Origin: Profftia tarda
GTDB taxonomy: Bacteria > Pseudomonadota > Gammaproteobacteria > Enterobacterales > Enterobacteriaceae
Direction of reading: 5' to 3'
Length of the DNA stretch: 64,000 nucleotides
Assembly (NCBI RefSeq): GCF_904848675.1
Contig: NZ_LR890047.1
Coordinates: 868,001 to 932,000 of the forward strand
Shown here: piece by piece, positions 8,705 to 19,896 of the stretch
How positions within the stretch are numbered: position 1 is the stretch's first letter
How the letters are laid out: each line of letters begins with the position of its first letter
Program-made: the position numbers and the translations under genes
The notes under the pieces: model-generated
Seen by the model: only the letters and a program-made list of their open reading frames with translations
Told to the model about the DNA's origin: nothing
Database searches by the model: none

Positions 8705-11438
8705 ATCTGTTTATTTTCTGGATAAAATCAACTTTTCTTCCGTTCATAACTGGAGAGATACCTGGTAATCCAAGAGGTAGTCCAATTTGACCAGATTTTA
8801 AATTATCACTTAAACGTACAGTTAGTAATAATTTCTGTTCCAGAAAAGTTAGTTCTAGAATCATACCGCTATTTACTTCTAGATGCGATGCATCCTCCGG
8901 ATTTAATATCACGTACGTTTCTGGCATATGAGACTGTATAACCGGTGAACGTTGAGTCATTTCTTCACTACCAAACAGGTGGTAGTAAGGAGCAACTACC
9001 CAATGCGTATTTTGATAAGCAGGAGGAATAGCATGAAAGTAACTTCGCGAACCTTTACCTGCAGTAATTAGACGCACACCAGGATCTCCGTGACGCAAAT
9101 TACCTCCTACTTCATCTTGAAATTTATTCCAGGCCTGAGGAGAGTTCCAGCCAGGAGCCCAAGCAAATGGAATCTGCTGTCGCTCTTTTAATGTACCGCT
9201 ATAACCTTCCATAGAAAACGTAAACGCAGTATCTTGATCCTGTGGTTGACGTGGTTCATGTACACTGATATTAGCACGCATTGCAGTACGACCGCTATAA
9301 CGGTGCGGTTCGCGAGCTATTTTCTGACCTTTGATTCGGAACATAGAGTCAGGTGCAGCATCTAAAACTTTTTTCATATATGGATATGATTTGACAAAAG
9401 ATTGAATCACATGATCTAACTTAGTCCAGTCGATCTGACCTCTTTCCAAGAAAGAATATATTGCGTGCAGCCAACGCCAACTATCCAACATAACAGAAGG
9501 AGTATTATGATCAGGATTGTCATAATATAGTGGATCGTAAACTTGGAAAAAGCGCTGAGCGCGCCCTTCCTGATTGACAACTGTGCCGTTACCTTCTGCA
9601 AAACTAGCTGCAGATAATATAAGATCTGCCTTATCCATGATAGCAGTCTTCTGATGATCAATTACGATAAGGCTTGATATTTTAGTCATTGCTGCATCTA
9701 TACGAATAGCTAGAGCATGACGATAAAGATCATTTTCAAGCACTATAACAGAGTCTACTTTATTCTTTTCTATTTCAAGCAATGCATCATCTATAGATAG
9801 AGCATTCATCATTGCCAAGCCCATGCTGTTTGCTTCAGAAGCTATAAAAGTCAAACCAACTTCGATATTATTTGCTTTAAGAGCCTTCTCTATGTTAGCA
9901 GAGGCTTCGATTAAAGGGGTATAACCGGCATTACTACCTGTTACAATCAATATTTTTTTTGCTTTAGTCAATGCTTGCACAATCACTTCAACTAGTCTGC
10001 AAACTGAGTCGGATAAATTTTTAACAGCAGGAGCATGGTTATTTAAAGCATGAGCAACTGCAAATCCTAGACGTGCTTGATCAGCAACAGGTGCACGGTA
10101 GCTCAATGCAGCAATATCATCCAAACGGGTACAATCAATGCTGGTTATAAAAAGTGGATATTTAGCGCGCTGGCTAATATTTTCGATCGCTGCGCTCTGC
10201 CATTTAGGGATTCTATGGGAGTCGGCCATGGCGCGCGCTTTACCTTGTACAGCCTGACGCAATGCCAATGCAATACGAGCTGCAGTTTGAGTCACATCTT
10301 CTCCAAGAATAAGAACCGCATCATAGCTTTCCATTTCACGCAAAGATGGCGTATAAACACTTCCTTCACTCAGAATTCTCTGGATTAAATGCAAACGACT
10401 TAATTCACCAGCCTCAATACCGCTGTAGAAATTACTTGCACCAACTAGCTTACGCAATGCATAATTGCTTTCAAGACTCGCACGTGGAGAGCCAATACCA
10501 ATGCTTTTTATTCCCCGGCTCAAGAGATCAGCTGCAGCTTTGATCGCTTCTTCAGAAGTAAGTGTAATCCAATCATTTCCGAGACGTTGTTGTGGCTGAC
10601 GAGGACGATTCTTGAGGTTGACATAGCCATATCCAAAACGGCCAAGATCACAAAGAAAATAATGATTAACATTACCATTGTAACGATTTTCAATACGGCG
10701 AACTTCTCCATAACGTTCGCCAGGGCTAGTGTTACAACCCACACTACACTGCAAGCATATACTAGGAGAAAACTGCATATCCCACTTACGGTTATAACGT
10801 TCGGAGTGCGTTTTATCTGTAAAGACACCAGTAGGACATACTTCTATAAGATTACCAGAAAATTCACTTTCTAAAGCGCCGTTCTCCGTACGACCAAAAT
10901 AGATATTATTACTTGTCCCGTAAACACCAAAATCAGTGCCATTAGCATAATTTTTGTAATAACGCACGCAACGATAACAGACAATACAGCGATTCATTTC
11001 ATGAGTAAGAAAAGGACCTAGTTCCTGATTATTGTGAGTACGTTTGGTAAAGCGATAGTTGCGGATACTATGACCTGTCATTACCGTCATGTCTTGCAAA
11101 TGACAGTGTCCCCCTTCTGCACATACTGGACAATCGTGTGGATGATTAGTCATTAAGCATTCAAGAACGCTCTTACGGAATATTTTTGTTTCAGGATCAT
11201 CGATTGAAATTACGCTTCCATCATGAACTGGAGTCATACATGAGATTACCAGACGACCATTTTTATCTTCCATATTTTGATATTGCTTTACTGCGCACTG
11301 GCGACAAGCACCGATACTTCCCAGAGCAGGGTGCCAACAAAAATAAGGAATATCAAAGCCTAAAGAAAGACATGCTTGTAATAAATTATCGTCTCTATTG
11401 ACTTCATAAGACTTCCCTTCTAGATGAATTATAGCCAT
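8703..11438 (-). CDS. nuoG: NADH-quinone oxidoreductase subunit G
   Basis: NuoG is the large iron-sulfur subunit of the complex I peripheral arm. With the ATG at 11438 the protein has 911 residues (E. coli about 908) and begins MAIIHLEGK like its relatives. A TTG at 11453 and an ATG at 11444 in the same frame would add 5 or 2 residues. GGAAAA ends 8 bases before the 11438 start and supports it. Cluster ligands are all present: C34, C45, C48, C67 ([2Fe-2S]); H99, C103, C106, C112 ([4Fe-4S] with His); CIVCYRC near 151-157; and CLQCSVGC near 228-235 for the extra N7 cluster found in enteric NuoG. The molybdopterin-oxidoreductase-like remainder is intact. Confidence 0.97.
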   Translation of the reverse strand: MAIIHLEGKSYEVNRDDNLLQACLSLGFDIPYFCWHPALGSIGACRQCAVKQYQNMEDKNGRLVISCMTPVHDGSVISIDDPETKIFRKSVLECLMTNHPHDCPVCAEGGHCHLQDMTVMTGHSIRNYRFTKRTHNNQELGPFLTHEMNRCIVCYRCVRYYKNYANGTDFGVYGTSNNIYFGRTENGALESEFSGNLIEVCPTGVFTDKTHSERYNRKWDMQFSPSICLQCSVGCNTSPGERYGEVRRIENRYNGNVNHYFLCDLGRFGYGYVNLKNRPRQPQQRLGNDWITLTSEEAIKAAADLLSRGIKSIGIGSPRASLESNYALRKLVGASNFYSGIEAGELSRLHLIQRILSEGSVYTPSLREMESYDAVLILGEDVTQTAARIALALRQAVQGKARAMADSHRIPKWQSAAIENISQRAKYPLFITSIDCTRLDDIAALSYRAPVADQARLGFAVAHALNNHAPAVKNLSDSVCRLVEVIVQALTKAKKILIVTGSNAGYTPLIEASANIEKALKANNIEVGLTFIASEANSMGLAMMNALSIDDALLEIEKNKVDSVIVLENDLYRHALAIRIDAAMTKISSLIVIDHQKTAIMDKADLILSAASFAEGNGTVVNQEGRAQRFFQVYDPLYYDNPDHNTPSVMLDSWRWLHAIYSFLERGQIDWTKLDHVIQSFVKSYPYMKKVLDAAPDSMFRIKGQKIAREPHRYSGRTAMRANISVHEPRQPQDQDTAFTFSMEGYSGTLKERQQIPFAWAPGWNSPQAWNKFQDEVGGNLRHGDPGVRLITAGKGSRSYFHAIPPAYQNTHWVVAPYYHLFGSEEMTQRSPVIQSHMPETYVILNPEDASHLEVNSGMILELTFLEQKLLLTVRLSDNLKSGQIGLPLGLPGISPVMNGRKVDFIQKINR

Positions 11439-11470
11439 TATCATATTTTCCAAATTTAAAAATATTTAAA

Positions 11471-12832
11471 CTACCAGCGCGATTTCAATAAGTTAGGTTG
11501 AATACCTTTAATGGTGCCCATATTACCGGAATGTTTTATTATAATTCCTGCTTCGAATTCTTCACGAAAATATTTAATAGCACTTTGTAATGGTTCAACG
11601 GCTCCAGGAGCATGTGCGCAGAAAGTTCTCCCTGGACCTAAATGACGGCATAGCTGTTCAAGCATTTCTATATCACCTAACTGGCCTTCTCTAAGCTCAA
11701 GTGCACGTAGTATTTTTACAATCCAGGGTAAACCATCTCGGCATGGCGTACACCAACCACAGGATTCTCTAGCAAAAAATTCTTCTAGATTGCGAACTAA
11801 AGACACCATAGAGATCTTATTGTCAACAGCAATTGATAGAGCAGTACCTAATCGACTGCCTGCTTTGCCTATATTATCGAAGTCCATTGGAAGATCGAGA
11901 TGCTTACCGATCAAAAAGTCAGTTCCTGCTCCTCCTGGTAGCCATGCTTTAAGAGTTAGACCATCACGCATGCCACCTGCATAATTTTCAAAAATTTCAC
12001 GCACTACAGTGCCAAATGGTAGTTCCCATAAACCAGGATTTTTCACACGACCGGAAAACCCCATTAGCTTAGTGCCTGCATCTGTACTACCATTTATAGA
12101 AAGACTTCTATACCAATCTACACCATGTTCAATTATCGCTGGCACATTACACAGGGTTTCTACATTATTAACACAGGTGGGCTTACCCCATACGCCAAAG
12201 CTAGCAGGAAATGGCGGCTTAGAGCGGGGGTTAGCGCGACGGCCTTCTAATGAATTGATAAGTGCTGTTTCTTCACCGCAAATATAGCGACCGGCGCCAC
12301 TATGAACAAATATCTCAAAATTAAATCCTGAATTTAAAATATTTTTACCTAGCAAACCAGCTATCTCAGCTTCTTGAATGGCTTTACGGAGATTAATCAA
12401 AGCATTAATATATTCACCACGTAGGAAGATGTAGCCACGGTAAGCCTTCAAGGCAAATGCCGCGATGAGCATACCTTCGAGCAGCAGGTGTGGCATCTGT
12501 TCCATTAACATCCTATCTTTATAGGTACCAGGCTCCATTTCATCAGCGTTACACAGCAAGTAACGGATATTCATTGATTCATCGTTAGGCATCAAACTCC
12601 ATTTTATTCCGGTGAGGAACCCTGCACCACCACGTCCTTTTAGCCCTGCATCTTTTACTAAGTTAATAACTGCATTATGCGACATGCTTTTAAGAGCTTT
12701 TTTGGCGCCTTGATAACCACTTTTACCGCAATATTCATTTATCCAGACCGGTTGTTTATCATGACGCAAACGCCAAGTTAATGGATGACTTTCCGGGGAA
12801 CGGTTTAAAAATAAAGATGAAGTAATCGTCAT
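11471..12832 (-). CDS. nuoF: NADH-quinone oxidoreductase subunit F (NADH and FMN site)
   Basis: NuoF binds NADH and FMN and holds cluster N3, the entry point of electrons into complex I. The 453 residues (E. coli 445) contain the glycine-rich GRGGAGFLTGIKW near 67-78 for nucleotide binding and SGAGRYICGEETAL near 178-191 for FMN. The N3 ligands C358, C361, C364 (ESCGWCTPCRDG) and C405 are present. Its ATG overlaps the nuoE stop by 4 bases. Intact. Confidence 0.98.
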   Translation of the reverse strand: MTITSSLFLNRSPESHPLTWRLRHDKQPVWINEYCGKSGYQGAKKALKSMSHNAVINLVKDAGLKGRGGAGFLTGIKWSLMPNDESMNIRYLLCNADEMEPGTYKDRMLMEQMPHLLLEGMLIAAFALKAYRGYIFLRGEYINALINLRKAIQEAEIAGLLGKNILNSGFNFEIFVHSGAGRYICGEETALINSLEGRRANPRSKPPFPASFGVWGKPTCVNNVETLCNVPAIIEHGVDWYRSLSINGSTDAGTKLMGFSGRVKNPGLWELPFGTVVREIFENYAGGMRDGLTLKAWLPGGAGTDFLIGKHLDLPMDFDNIGKAGSRLGTALSIAVDNKISMVSLVRNLEEFFARESCGWCTPCRDGLPWIVKILRALELREGQLGDIEMLEQLCRHLGPGRTFCAHAPGAVEPLQSAIKYFREEFEAGIIIKHSGNMGTIKGIQPNLLKSRW

Positions 12833-13329
12833 TTATACTTTTCCAGTAATTTTATGACATTGTCTGATGTCAGGTAAGCATGAGTATCGTCATCGATCAT
12901 TATATTTGGCCCCTTGTCGCAATTACCTAAACAGCAGGTTGGCAGGAGAGTAAAACGCTTATCTAAAGTAGTTTGACCTGGCTTAATATCCAATCTAGAT
13001 TCCAGTGCAGCTTGAATTTCCTCATAACCGTTTATATAACACACAATACTATCACAGTAACGAATAATATGCCGGCCAACAGACTGACGGAAGATTTGGC
13101 TATAAAAAGTTGCTACACCTTCGACGTGTGCTACTGGAATATCCAAGACTTCAGCAATTGCATGAAGAGCACCATCCGAAACCCAGCCATGCTCTTTTTG
13201 TACAATTTTTAGTGCTTCAATTGATACAGCATGTGAATCTTCATAGTGAGTCTTTTCATATTCAATAGCCTCTCGAGTGCTGTTGCTAAGTACAAATGCT
13301 TTTTTGTTTATTAAAGATTCATCTAACAT
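12829..13329 (-). CDS. nuoE: NADH-quinone oxidoreductase subunit E ([2Fe-2S])
   Basis: NuoE carries cluster N1a next to the FMN of NuoF and belongs to the thioredoxin-like [2Fe-2S] ferredoxins. The 166 residues equal the E. coli length. The four ligands are C92 and C97 (RYCDSIVCY) and C133 and C137 (PTCCLGNCDKGP). It begins 2 bases after the nuoCD stop and overlaps nuoF at its end. Intact. Confidence 0.98.
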   Translation of the reverse strand: MLDESLINKKAFVLSNSTREAIEYEKTHYEDSHAVSIEALKIVQKEHGWVSDGALHAIAEVLDIPVAHVEGVATFYSQIFRQSVGRHIIRYCDSIVCYINGYEEIQAALESRLDIKPGQTTLDKRFTLLPTCCLGNCDKGPNIMIDDDTHAYLTSDNVIKLLEKYK

Positions 13330-13331
13330 GA

Positions 13332-15128
13332 TTAACGGTCCACATCTGACATAACGAAATCAATACTGCCAAGGTATACAATTAAGTCAGATACTAAGCT
13401 GCCACGAATTACTGCTGGGATCTGTTGAAGATGTGCATAGCTTGGAGTACGGATACGAGTGCGATAGCTCATACTACTGTTGTCACTAATTAGATAATAA
13501 CTATTTATTCCTTTAGTAGCTTCAACCATTTGGAAAGATTCGTTAGCAGGCATTACCGGACCCCAAGATACTTGTATAAAGTGTGTAATTAGGGTTTCTA
13601 TGTGCTGTAAAGTGCGCTCTTTCGGAGGAGGAGTAGTCAATGGATGATCGGATTTAAAGGGGCCTGCAGGCATATTATTGTAACATTGCTCCAAAATTAA
13701 TAGACTTTGACGTAGTTCTTCTACTTTGAGCATAACTCGATCGTAGCAATCACCATTATGAGAAACTGGCACTTCAAAATCAAAGTTTTCATAACCGGAG
13801 TAAGGACGCCATTTGCGTACGTCAAAAGATATCCCAGTTGCACGCAAACCTGCTCCAGTAACTCCCCAATCTAGTGCTTCCTGTGAGTTGTATGCAGCAA
13901 CTCCTATAGAGCGCCCTCTAAGAATGGAGTTTTGTAGCGCAGATTTAACATAAGACTCTAATCTATTAGGCATCCAGTTAAGGAAATCTCTTAATAATCG
14001 TTCCCAGCCATGGGGTAAGTCTTGTGCAACACCACCAATACGAAACCAAGCTGGATGCATACGAAAACCGGTAATTGCTTCAACTAGATCGTAAATTTTC
14101 TGACGATCAGTAAAAGCTAAGAACACTGGAGTCATTGCACCCACGTCTTGAATAAAAGTGGAGATATATAATAAGTGACTATTAATACGAAATAGCTCAG
14201 CAAGCATGACCCGGATAACTTTTACGCGTTCTGGCACTTCAATCCCTGCCAATTTTTCAACAGCCAAGATGTAGGGCATCTCATTCATGCAACCCCCGAG
14301 GTATTCTATACGGTCGGTATACGGAATATAGCTGTGCCATGATTGACGCTCGGCCATTTTCTCTGCCCCACGGTGATGATATCCAATATCAGGCACACAG
14401 TCGATGATCTCTTCGCCGTGTAACTGCAATACAATACGGAATGCACCATGAGCAGATGGATGATTAGGGCCTAGATTTAAAAACATAAAATCTTCGTTTT
14501 CAGTACTTCGTTTCATCCCCCACGCTTCAGGTCTAAAAGTTAATGATTCCATTTCTAAGTCTTGTTTTTGTTTGGTGAGCTCAAAAGGATCAAACTCTGT
14601 TGCACGAGCAGGATAATCTTTACGTAATGGATATCCTATCCAGGAACTAGGCATCATGATGCGAGTTAAGTGCGGATGTCCATTAAAAGTGATACCGAAC
14701 ATTTCCCAAGTTTCACGTTCATACCAATTAGCATTAGGGAATATAGTAGTCACGGTTGGAAGATACAGGTCTTTTTCAAGTAATGCTACCTTGAGCATTA
14801 TATCTCGATTTTGTGCAATAGAGATAATATGATAAAAGACGGAGAAATCTGCCTTTGGCAGGTTATCACGAGACGTTCGCAGACGTTCATCAATTCCATG
14901 CATGTCAAAGAGCATTACATATGGTTTTGGCATGTTTTTTAGAAAAGAAATAACTCCGAGTAATTGCTCACGCTTGACCCAAGCAACAGGCATTCCAGTG
15001 CGTGTAGACTGCAGAGTAAATGTATCATACCCAAAACGGTTCTGTAATTCATCTATAACACAATCATGAAGATGATCAGAGGTTTGCCAAGAACTCATAT
15101 AAATATCTTGAGGATTTGTGTCTATCAT
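13332..15128 (-). CDS. nuoC: NADH-quinone oxidoreductase fused subunit C/D
   Basis: In Enterobacterales nuoC and nuoD are fused; this gene (often called nuoCD) keeps the fusion with 598 residues (E. coli 596-600). The N-terminal NuoC domain covers about 1-185 and contains NANWYERETWEMFGI. The NuoD domain (about 210-598) is related to the NiFe-hydrogenase large subunit and forms the quinone pocket with NuoB. It includes LGPNHPSAHGAFRI, DIGYHHRGAEKMAERQ, and the C-terminal DLIVYLGSIDFVMSDVDR. The fusion places the organism with the enteric and related gammaproteobacteria. A 78-base gap separates it from nuoB. Confidence 0.98.
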   Translation of the reverse strand: MIDTNPQDIYMSSWQTSDHLHDCVIDELQNRFGYDTFTLQSTRTGMPVAWVKREQLLGVISFLKNMPKPYVMLFDMHGIDERLRTSRDNLPKADFSVFYHIISIAQNRDIMLKVALLEKDLYLPTVTTIFPNANWYERETWEMFGITFNGHPHLTRIMMPSSWIGYPLRKDYPARATEFDPFELTKQKQDLEMESLTFRPEAWGMKRSTENEDFMFLNLGPNHPSAHGAFRIVLQLHGEEIIDCVPDIGYHHRGAEKMAERQSWHSYIPYTDRIEYLGGCMNEMPYILAVEKLAGIEVPERVKVIRVMLAELFRINSHLLYISTFIQDVGAMTPVFLAFTDRQKIYDLVEAITGFRMHPAWFRIGGVAQDLPHGWERLLRDFLNWMPNRLESYVKSALQNSILRGRSIGVAAYNSQEALDWGVTGAGLRATGISFDVRKWRPYSGYENFDFEVPVSHNGDCYDRVMLKVEELRQSLLILEQCYNNMPAGPFKSDHPLTTPPPKERTLQHIETLITHFIQVSWGPVMPANESFQMVEATKGINSYYLISDNSSMSYRTRIRTPSYAHLQQIPAVIRGSLVSDLIVYLGSIDFVMSDVDR

Positions 15129-15206
15129 AATATATCAATACTATTCACATGTTTGCTAAAAAACAGCGAACTAAAGGGGCTAAATTATGCTCTTTAACTA
15201 TGATAG

Positions 15207-15881
15207 TTAAATTTCGTCTGGTGAACGTAAATGAGTTACTGCCATGCGCTTAGCTCTCTTACGATTTTTTTCTGATGGCATCTTAGCTCTGTAAATACCT
15301 TGATCGCCCACTACCCAGGATAATGGGCGTCGCTCTTGAGCAATAGATTCCTGCAATAGCATTAGGGCCTGAATATAAGCTTCTGGACGCGGTGGACATC
15401 CTGGGATGTATACATCTACCGGAATAAATTTATCTACGCCTTGAACGACTGAGTAAATATCGTACATACCACCAGAATTTGCGCAGGCTCCCATTGAAAT
15501 AACCCATTTAGGTTCCAACATCTGTTCATATAAACGCTGAATAACAGGAGCCATTTTAATGAAACATGTTCCTGCAATCACCATAAAGTCAGCTTGACGT
15601 GGAGAAGCGCGCAAAACTTCTGCACCAAAACGAGCAATATCGTGCACTGCTGTAAATGATGTAACCATTTCTACATAACAACAAGAAAGACCAAAATTAT
15701 AAGGCCAAAGAGAGTTTTTACGCCCCCATTTTACTATATCACGCAAAGCCTTATCGAGCTTGCCTGTATAAATACTGCGGTAAACATCCTGTTCTAATGG
15801 ATCTGAAACCATCTCCTTTTTTTGGACTGGATAACGTTTATTATTACCCTCTATTTCGATACGAGTGAGCGTATAATCCAT
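15207..15881 (-). CDS. nuoB: NADH-quinone oxidoreductase subunit B (cluster N2)
   Basis: NuoB holds the terminal cluster N2 that reduces quinone. The 224 residues compare with 220 in E. coli; the extra four lie near residue 45 (GKLDKALRDIVKWG against a shorter segment in E. coli). Ligands C67, C68 (GLSCCYVEM), C133 (GACANSGG) and C162 (PGCPPRPEAY) are all present. The start MDYTLTRIEIEG matches the family. It is second in the operon, 96 bases after nuoA. Confidence 0.98.
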   Translation of the reverse strand: MDYTLTRIEIEGNNKRYPVQKKEMVSDPLEQDVYRSIYTGKLDKALRDIVKWGRKNSLWPYNFGLSCCYVEMVTSFTAVHDIARFGAEVLRASPRQADFMVIAGTCFIKMAPVIQRLYEQMLEPKWVISMGACANSGGMYDIYSVVQGVDKFIPVDVYIPGCPPRPEAYIQALMLLQESIAQERRPLSWVVGDQGIYRAKMPSEKNRKRAKRMAVTHLRSPDEI

Positions 15882-15977
15882 TATTTATTATGCCTTTTAT
15901 TTTGCTATATTTAGTATGCCTAAGTATGATGAATTCACTACATCATTAACTATAATTTTACGCACAGTGATATTATA

Positions 15978-16370
15978 TTATGTATGTCTCTTAGATCTAG
16001 ATGGAGTCCAATCGAGACCCCCAACACGAGCTAGATAAAATAAGCCTATTAACAGAACCAAAATAAAAAATGTCACTTCCATCAGACCGGGCCATCCATT
16101 TTCCCTGATTGAGGCAGACCAAGCATATAAGTACAATGCTTCTACATCAAAAATAACAAAGAACATAGCTACTAGATAAAATTTAGCAGATAAACGCAGA
16201 CGTGCTGATCCTACTGAGTTGATGCCAGATTCATAAGGAATTGCTTTTTCTCGCGATCTTTCTCCAAGGGCATATGTTCCCAGAAGCATAAGAGCGCACA
16301 AACTAAGCACAATAATAATAAACACAGCAAATGCCCAGTAGTGAGAGATTACTTCAATATTTTTTGGCAT
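15978..16370 (-). CDS. nuoA: NADH-quinone oxidoreductase subunit A
   Basis: NuoA is a three-helix membrane subunit that closes the quinone chamber with NuoH. The 130 residues include YESGINSVGSARLRLSAKFY and FVIFDVEALYLYAW, the latter with the conserved membrane-adjacent acidic residues. The C-terminus stops after LDWTPSRSKRHT, about 17 residues earlier than the E. coli protein (147). The missing tail is poorly conserved, so the subunit is probably functional. First gene of the operon; the 3.5 kb upstream is empty and lrhA, the E. coli upstream neighbour, is absent. Confidence 0.97.
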   Translation of the reverse strand: MPKNIEVISHYWAFAVFIIIVLSLCALMLLGTYALGERSREKAIPYESGINSVGSARLRLSAKFYLVAMFFVIFDVEALYLYAWSASIRENGWPGLMEVTFFILVLLIGLFYLARVGGLDWTPSRSKRHT

Positions 16371-19300
16371 AATTATCTTATCTTAAATCTTTAATCAGAA
16401 TGCAATTCACTATACTGAAAATACAAGAATGTCTACACAAGCATGTACGGGGAACGAAGATAATAGATTATATAAAATATATTTTACTATAAACTTTTAC
16501 TATGTTCTATAATATTTTGTCAAGTTTATGGAATATAAGCAAATTTATTGGTGATAAATACTATCTTATCATATTATCAGCTAAGCTCAGTATAAGTTCC
16601 TATGCTTCATAAGACTGCTGCAGATGGTTACATTTTATTTAATGTATTAATAAAATAAGTTACTAAATACCTTGGAGAGGTTCTAACTTTCTAAAAGTAA
16701 TAAAGTAGCTGTGATACAGCATGGATGGAATTTTTTCTAAAATACCGATAATTATCTGCAGATAAACAAATATATCTAACCATATTTTATTAATACTTAA
16801 GATATTACTTTTAGAAACAAATATTAAAGATTCTTTATTCACTTTATAATTTATTTATTAAGCATGATACTTTTATGCAGAAAAAAGTTATTACAATCTT
16901 TAGTGATTTCTAAGAAATACTGCTACTCCTAGTATCTTATTCTAATTTCAAATCTTAGACTGCGATTTGAGTTATGTAAACTTCTAAGGGCACGCATAAT
17001 AATATAATATATTCTGTATATCTAATATTTTAGTACTGTCTATATTTAGGAGTGTTTTTGATGTTTAATATAAGATTATAGAACTACGCGCTATTTCGAA
17101 TCATGTGGTACAAAATTAAGTTGGGTGATTGCAAAGTAGTAAATATTTTATAAAACTCATCTTTTTTATTCTTTACTTTATAAAGAATTTACGAGAATCA
17201 TCAAATTCTTATAGTTATTCTCAGTAGTAATAATCATGATAAGTTTTAACAAAGAGTAGTTTTCATTGAAAATCATCATATTTAATTAATTAATAAATAT
17301 AGTTATTATTATCATTCAACTTATTCAGCAATACTACTCGTTTTCTCCTGATACTTACTTTCTAGTATAGTGATGGTGGTTATGACATAGATAATTAACT
17401 GGTTAGACTAAAATATTATTTCAAAATCTAAAAAACATATAGAACGATTTCTTATGACCGAAAAAATTCTAGAAAATATACAATAGTTTTACAAATCTTA
17501 GTCAAGGTAGCAATAGTAAATTTTTAAAATATATTTCCTAGCTACTGGTCTACCGGAGAGTTAGGTTCTGAACAATATAAATTCTACATACTTTAGTTAC
17601 TCCAAATCAGGTTCCGTCCGATGATATATTATCTTAAGACAATAATATTCAAGATATCTTCTATAAAATAAGATTTTAAGTTTAAGCTTAAAATATTACA
17701 GTATCATCTACTTAGCACCACTAGAAATGGTGATGACAGAATAGATCAACGGCAATATCTAATTATAATAATTGCTAAGAAATAGACCATGCATAGTCTA
17801 TTATAAGAAGATTTTGAAAATCTTGAGATCAATACATAGCATGAACTAACATGGCCTTTATGATCATCTGTGATAAATCAGAGACAACTAGTAATGTCAT
17901 TAGCATTGAAATATTTGATAATATCAAAAATCGCATCAAGTAACTGTAATACTCTTTATATATAATTTGAGTATGTTAGTTACGAACACACAATTTAATA
18001 AAATGAGTACAATAATACAATAAGCATATAAATACCTACTTAGATGTTGCTCCAATACCCTTATAAGGTAGCTGCAAAGAGAAAAATCATACATATATAA
18101 TTGTCGACAAATAGAAAATACACAGAAATCTATAATTAGTATGCAGAGATAAAATAGTATTAAATGAACTATACTTAATTTTAACGTAAAAGCATAATTT
18201 TAATAAAACGAATAATGAAATAAATACGCAGGTTAATAGCTAATCTAATAGGGGAGCGGCTCTTCTAATAAGTTTTATTTTTTTAGTACTAATATCTAAT
18301 ATCAGGAATAATAACTGTGTAATGATTAGAGCAACTAACAAAGCTATAACTATTATCTAGAGTAGAATATTAAGACCTTAAATTATAGAAACCTCATTAT
18401 TAGTTCAGAGGAAGATCAAAAAAGTATTTAGGTGAATTACGCATTATATCATCAGCTTTTACTCTAGATAATGTAATAATATTATTAATTAAACATTATA
18501 TCTGACTATAATAATTCCAGGCAATACAATATGTTAAAACTGAAATTACTTTGTAATAATTTATAATGATATGGGAATTATTGAATACCTATATATACCG
18601 ATATCATCGACATATGCTTGTAAGACAAATAAGAATTATATATGCGATGCTAACTGAATATATAATATATTGAATTATGTTAGTAAGACTCTGTCGTAAA
18701 GTTTTTTAAACATAACACAAACTTTTAATACCTATTATGCTCGCTATTATTAGATGTGTGGTATAGTAAGATCGTAATCTAACACCATTGCTAAAGCATG
18801 ATGAATATAATAGATTCATTACCCTCCCTATTAGATATACCAGTCTCCTATACGGCATGCCTCAAGAATGAGAAATACCATATATAAAATTTTAACTAAC
18901 CGCTATAGATTTATGATTTGGTAAATTCCTCGCATAAAATTATGTATTCTTCTTAAGAACAGATATCAGTTTAAGTAACTATTCTGGTAAGATACAAGAC
19001 CTCATAGGAGGTGATTAATATTTTAATTAGTAAATATCATTGATATAGCATACATTACTAGACAACTATCTACGTCATTCTCTTTAATAGATCACAATAT
19101 CACATTGCTTAGTAACGCAATTTTTTATTTTGATCTATGCATTTCTATGTAGAAACAAAGATAACATCCATGCACGGTATAAAAAACAAGATGCTACACT
19201 GCTATACAGCTAATTTAATGTATCCCTTTAGCTAATTAGGTTCTTGATACACGCAAAGATATTCTTGCTATGTTAGTTATTAAAAATCATGCTTGAGAAC

Positions 19301-19896
19301 TAAAATTTCTTTGCACGAAAATAATATAGGAAAAGAGGAATAAGTTTATATATTTTCTAAGAAAAGCTAAACATCATTCAGTAAATTTTGTATTTATTTT
19401 AATTATAAAGACCTATACATTATATAACAATCTAAGATATAAATAAAATATAAAAGTAAATCTTCAGTATTAAAATTTCAGAATATCTCCACAGTAAAAT
19501 ACTATCAGTATAAAAATATTATCTATTGGTCTAGATCTAGTTCTTATTAAATTATATGTTTATTTTATTTTCATTTTACTAACATATAAAAATATATAAT
19601 AGATTTAAAGATATTAATTAGTAAAGATAAATTACATTAGCGTCATTTATTAGATCAATTATTTAGATCAGATGAATACTAGATTTATATATGAGATAAC
19701 TCATTTATCTCATGTATTCACTTGCTAAATAATACAATTCATGTTAAACATTAATAAATGATTTAAATATATTTCTTATTCAAATTCAGCAGATATGTTA
19801 TCTAACTTAAAATAGTGAATTACTTACTCATTCTTCAAATAAATTAATGAATTTTCCTATAAATTACACAAAGATACATGGAGTTAATAGAGTAGT
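16371..19896. other. 3.5-kb gene-free AT-rich region
   Basis: No frame long enough to support a gene, no tRNA- or rRNA-like segment and no insertion-sequence features were seen on either strand. Stops are dense in all frames. In E. coli lrhA stands upstream of nuo; nothing recognisable of it remains. Apart from the possible nuo promoter at its left end I see nothing in it. The best reading is decayed chromosomal DNA. Confidence 0.65.
16409..16435 (-). promoter_or_regulatory. possible sigma-70 promoter of the nuo operon
   Basis: On the minus strand, TAGACA (16430-16435) and TATAGT (16409-16414) are 15 bases apart, about 40 bases before the nuoA start. The match is good at both boxes but the spacing is shorter than the usual 16-18. 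In DNA this AT-rich such matches are common, so this is only a candidate. Confidence 0.3.

Noticed and set aside
9416..11401. Several 60-100 residue frames opposite or out of frame within nuoG
   Set aside because: They lie fully inside the well-supported nuoG frame and show no independent family match; similar shadows occur in nuoF, nuoL, topA, argS and aspS.
17541..17580. Slightly GC-richer patch with a tRNA-like GGTTCTGAA string
   Set aside because: No acceptor stem, anticodon arm or D arm can be drawn around it.
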